A stretch of 7,156 nt of DNA from Desulfococcus sp. (GTDB taxonomy: Bacteria; Desulfobacterota; Desulfobacteria; Desulfobacterales; Desulfosalsimonadaceae), in assembly GCA_024641805.1 (NCBI GenBank), contig JAHECJ010000100.1, forward strand, positions 1 through 7,156. Reading direction: 5' to 3'. Position numbers and translations under genes: made by a program. This document shows positions 6,979 through 7,156 of this stretch, piece by piece. The notes under the pieces were generated by a model that worked only from the letters and a program-made list of their open reading frames with translations, had not been told where the DNA came from and did not search any database. How positions within the stretch are numbered: the stretch's first letter is position 1; the number at the start of each line of letters is the position of its first letter.

Positions 6979-7010
6979 TGTAAAGTTTAAGTAAATGTAT
7001 TGTAATTTTT
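6966..7010. repeat. Imperfect 23-base tandem repeat, candidate LexA operator
   Basis: The plus-strand word AAGTAAATGT occurs exactly at 6966-6975 and 6989-6998, 23 bases apart (about two helical turns). The bases that follow also resemble each other (AATGTAAAGTTT against ATTGTAATTTTT), so the unit is an imperfect 23-mer repeated twice. The first copy overlaps the -35 and spacer of the predicted lexA promoter; the second lies just upstream. LexA genes are commonly autoregulated, and this is the clearest repeated signal in the leader. It is a direct repeat with only weak internal dyad (TTTA..TAAA at 6986-6995), which is not the classic LexA palindrome, so the assignment is tentative. Confidence 0.5.
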
Positions 7011-7156
7011 TGACGAATCGGTGCCGTGGCAGGTCCGGGCCAAAAAACTTGAGAAATGCAGGTAATGATGATAATTTTAGGCACAAACGAATGTCTGCTG
7101 CGTCCATTCCTGGGAATGGGCGGACCGGGAGGATATAAATCCCTCAGGTAGGCGAT
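7011..7156. other. Non-coding stretch upstream of the lexA control region
   Basis: I see no gene on either strand up to the right edge. The stretch holds one clear dyad (7101-7122) and an AT-rich patch near 7065-7078. It may be the far end of a long lexA leader or the flank of a gene beyond the window. Confidence 0.5.
7101..7122. repeat. Near-perfect dyad with CCATTCC/GGAATGG core
   Basis: CCATTCC (7104-7110) and GGAATGG (7113-7119) are perfect inverted copies around TG. Pairing extends outward through a T-G wobble (7103/7120) and two further pairs (7102/7121, 7101/7122), giving 10-base arms. The two-base centre is too tight for a stable RNA loop without opening pairs, which favours a protein-binding site over a hairpin. 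It has no T-run on either side. The function is unknown. Confidence 0.55.

Noticed and set aside
7030..7047. GC-rich stretch followed by an A-run as a plus-strand or minus-strand terminator
   Set aside because: The GGTCCGGGCC stretch gives no good stem-loop, and the homopolymer is A on the plus strand or precedes the GC block on the minus strand, so neither orientation fits.

Overview
The window is a compact, single-strand (minus) gene cluster that looks like an SOS-type mutagenesis cassette. In transcription order, from high to low coordinates, it holds a LexA repressor (6918-6274), a DUF72 protein (6277-5447), a degenerate Y-family DNA polymerase of ImuB type (5426-4203), a 994-residue DnaE-family replicative or error-prone polymerase (3998-1014), and a LOG-family nucleotide phosphoribohydrolase that runs off the left edge (956 to <1). 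No RNA gene, insertion sequence or CRISPR array is visible.

The organism is probably a Desulfobacterota (former Deltaproteobacteria) member or a relative. This is inferred from moderately high G+C, the style of the DnaE and LexA proteins, and the intergenic TGACACC/GGTGTCA heptamer repeats. It cannot be proven from this window alone.

Layout. Positions 7156-6919 are non-coding. They hold a dyad (7101-7122), an imperfect 23-bp tandem repeat (6966-7010) and a sigma70-like promoter (TTGACA at 6973-6978) that overlaps one copy of the repeat; this is the likely control region of the cassette. lexA and the DUF72 gene overlap by the four bases ATGA, and the imuB-like gene follows after 20 bases, so these three look like one transcript. 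A 204-base gap with inverted heptamer repeats separates imuB from dnaE. The LOG gene follows dnaE after 57 bases with no obvious terminator between them.

How the genes may work together. In the known lexA-imuA-imuB-dnaE2 cassettes, LexA represses the operon until DNA damage triggers its self-cleavage. ImuB is a catalytically dead Y-family protein that links the sliding clamp to the DnaE2 (ImuC) polymerase, which does the translesion synthesis. Here the Y-family protein has lost its catalytic acidic residues but keeps a clamp-binding motif (QMELFF). The DnaE keeps its polymerase aspartates, has a decayed PHP domain and shows no clear clamp motif of its own. That division of labour matches a mutasome. 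The unusual point is that no imuA (RecA/SulA-like) gene is present; its place between lexA and imuB is taken by a DUF72 TIM-barrel protein of unknown function.
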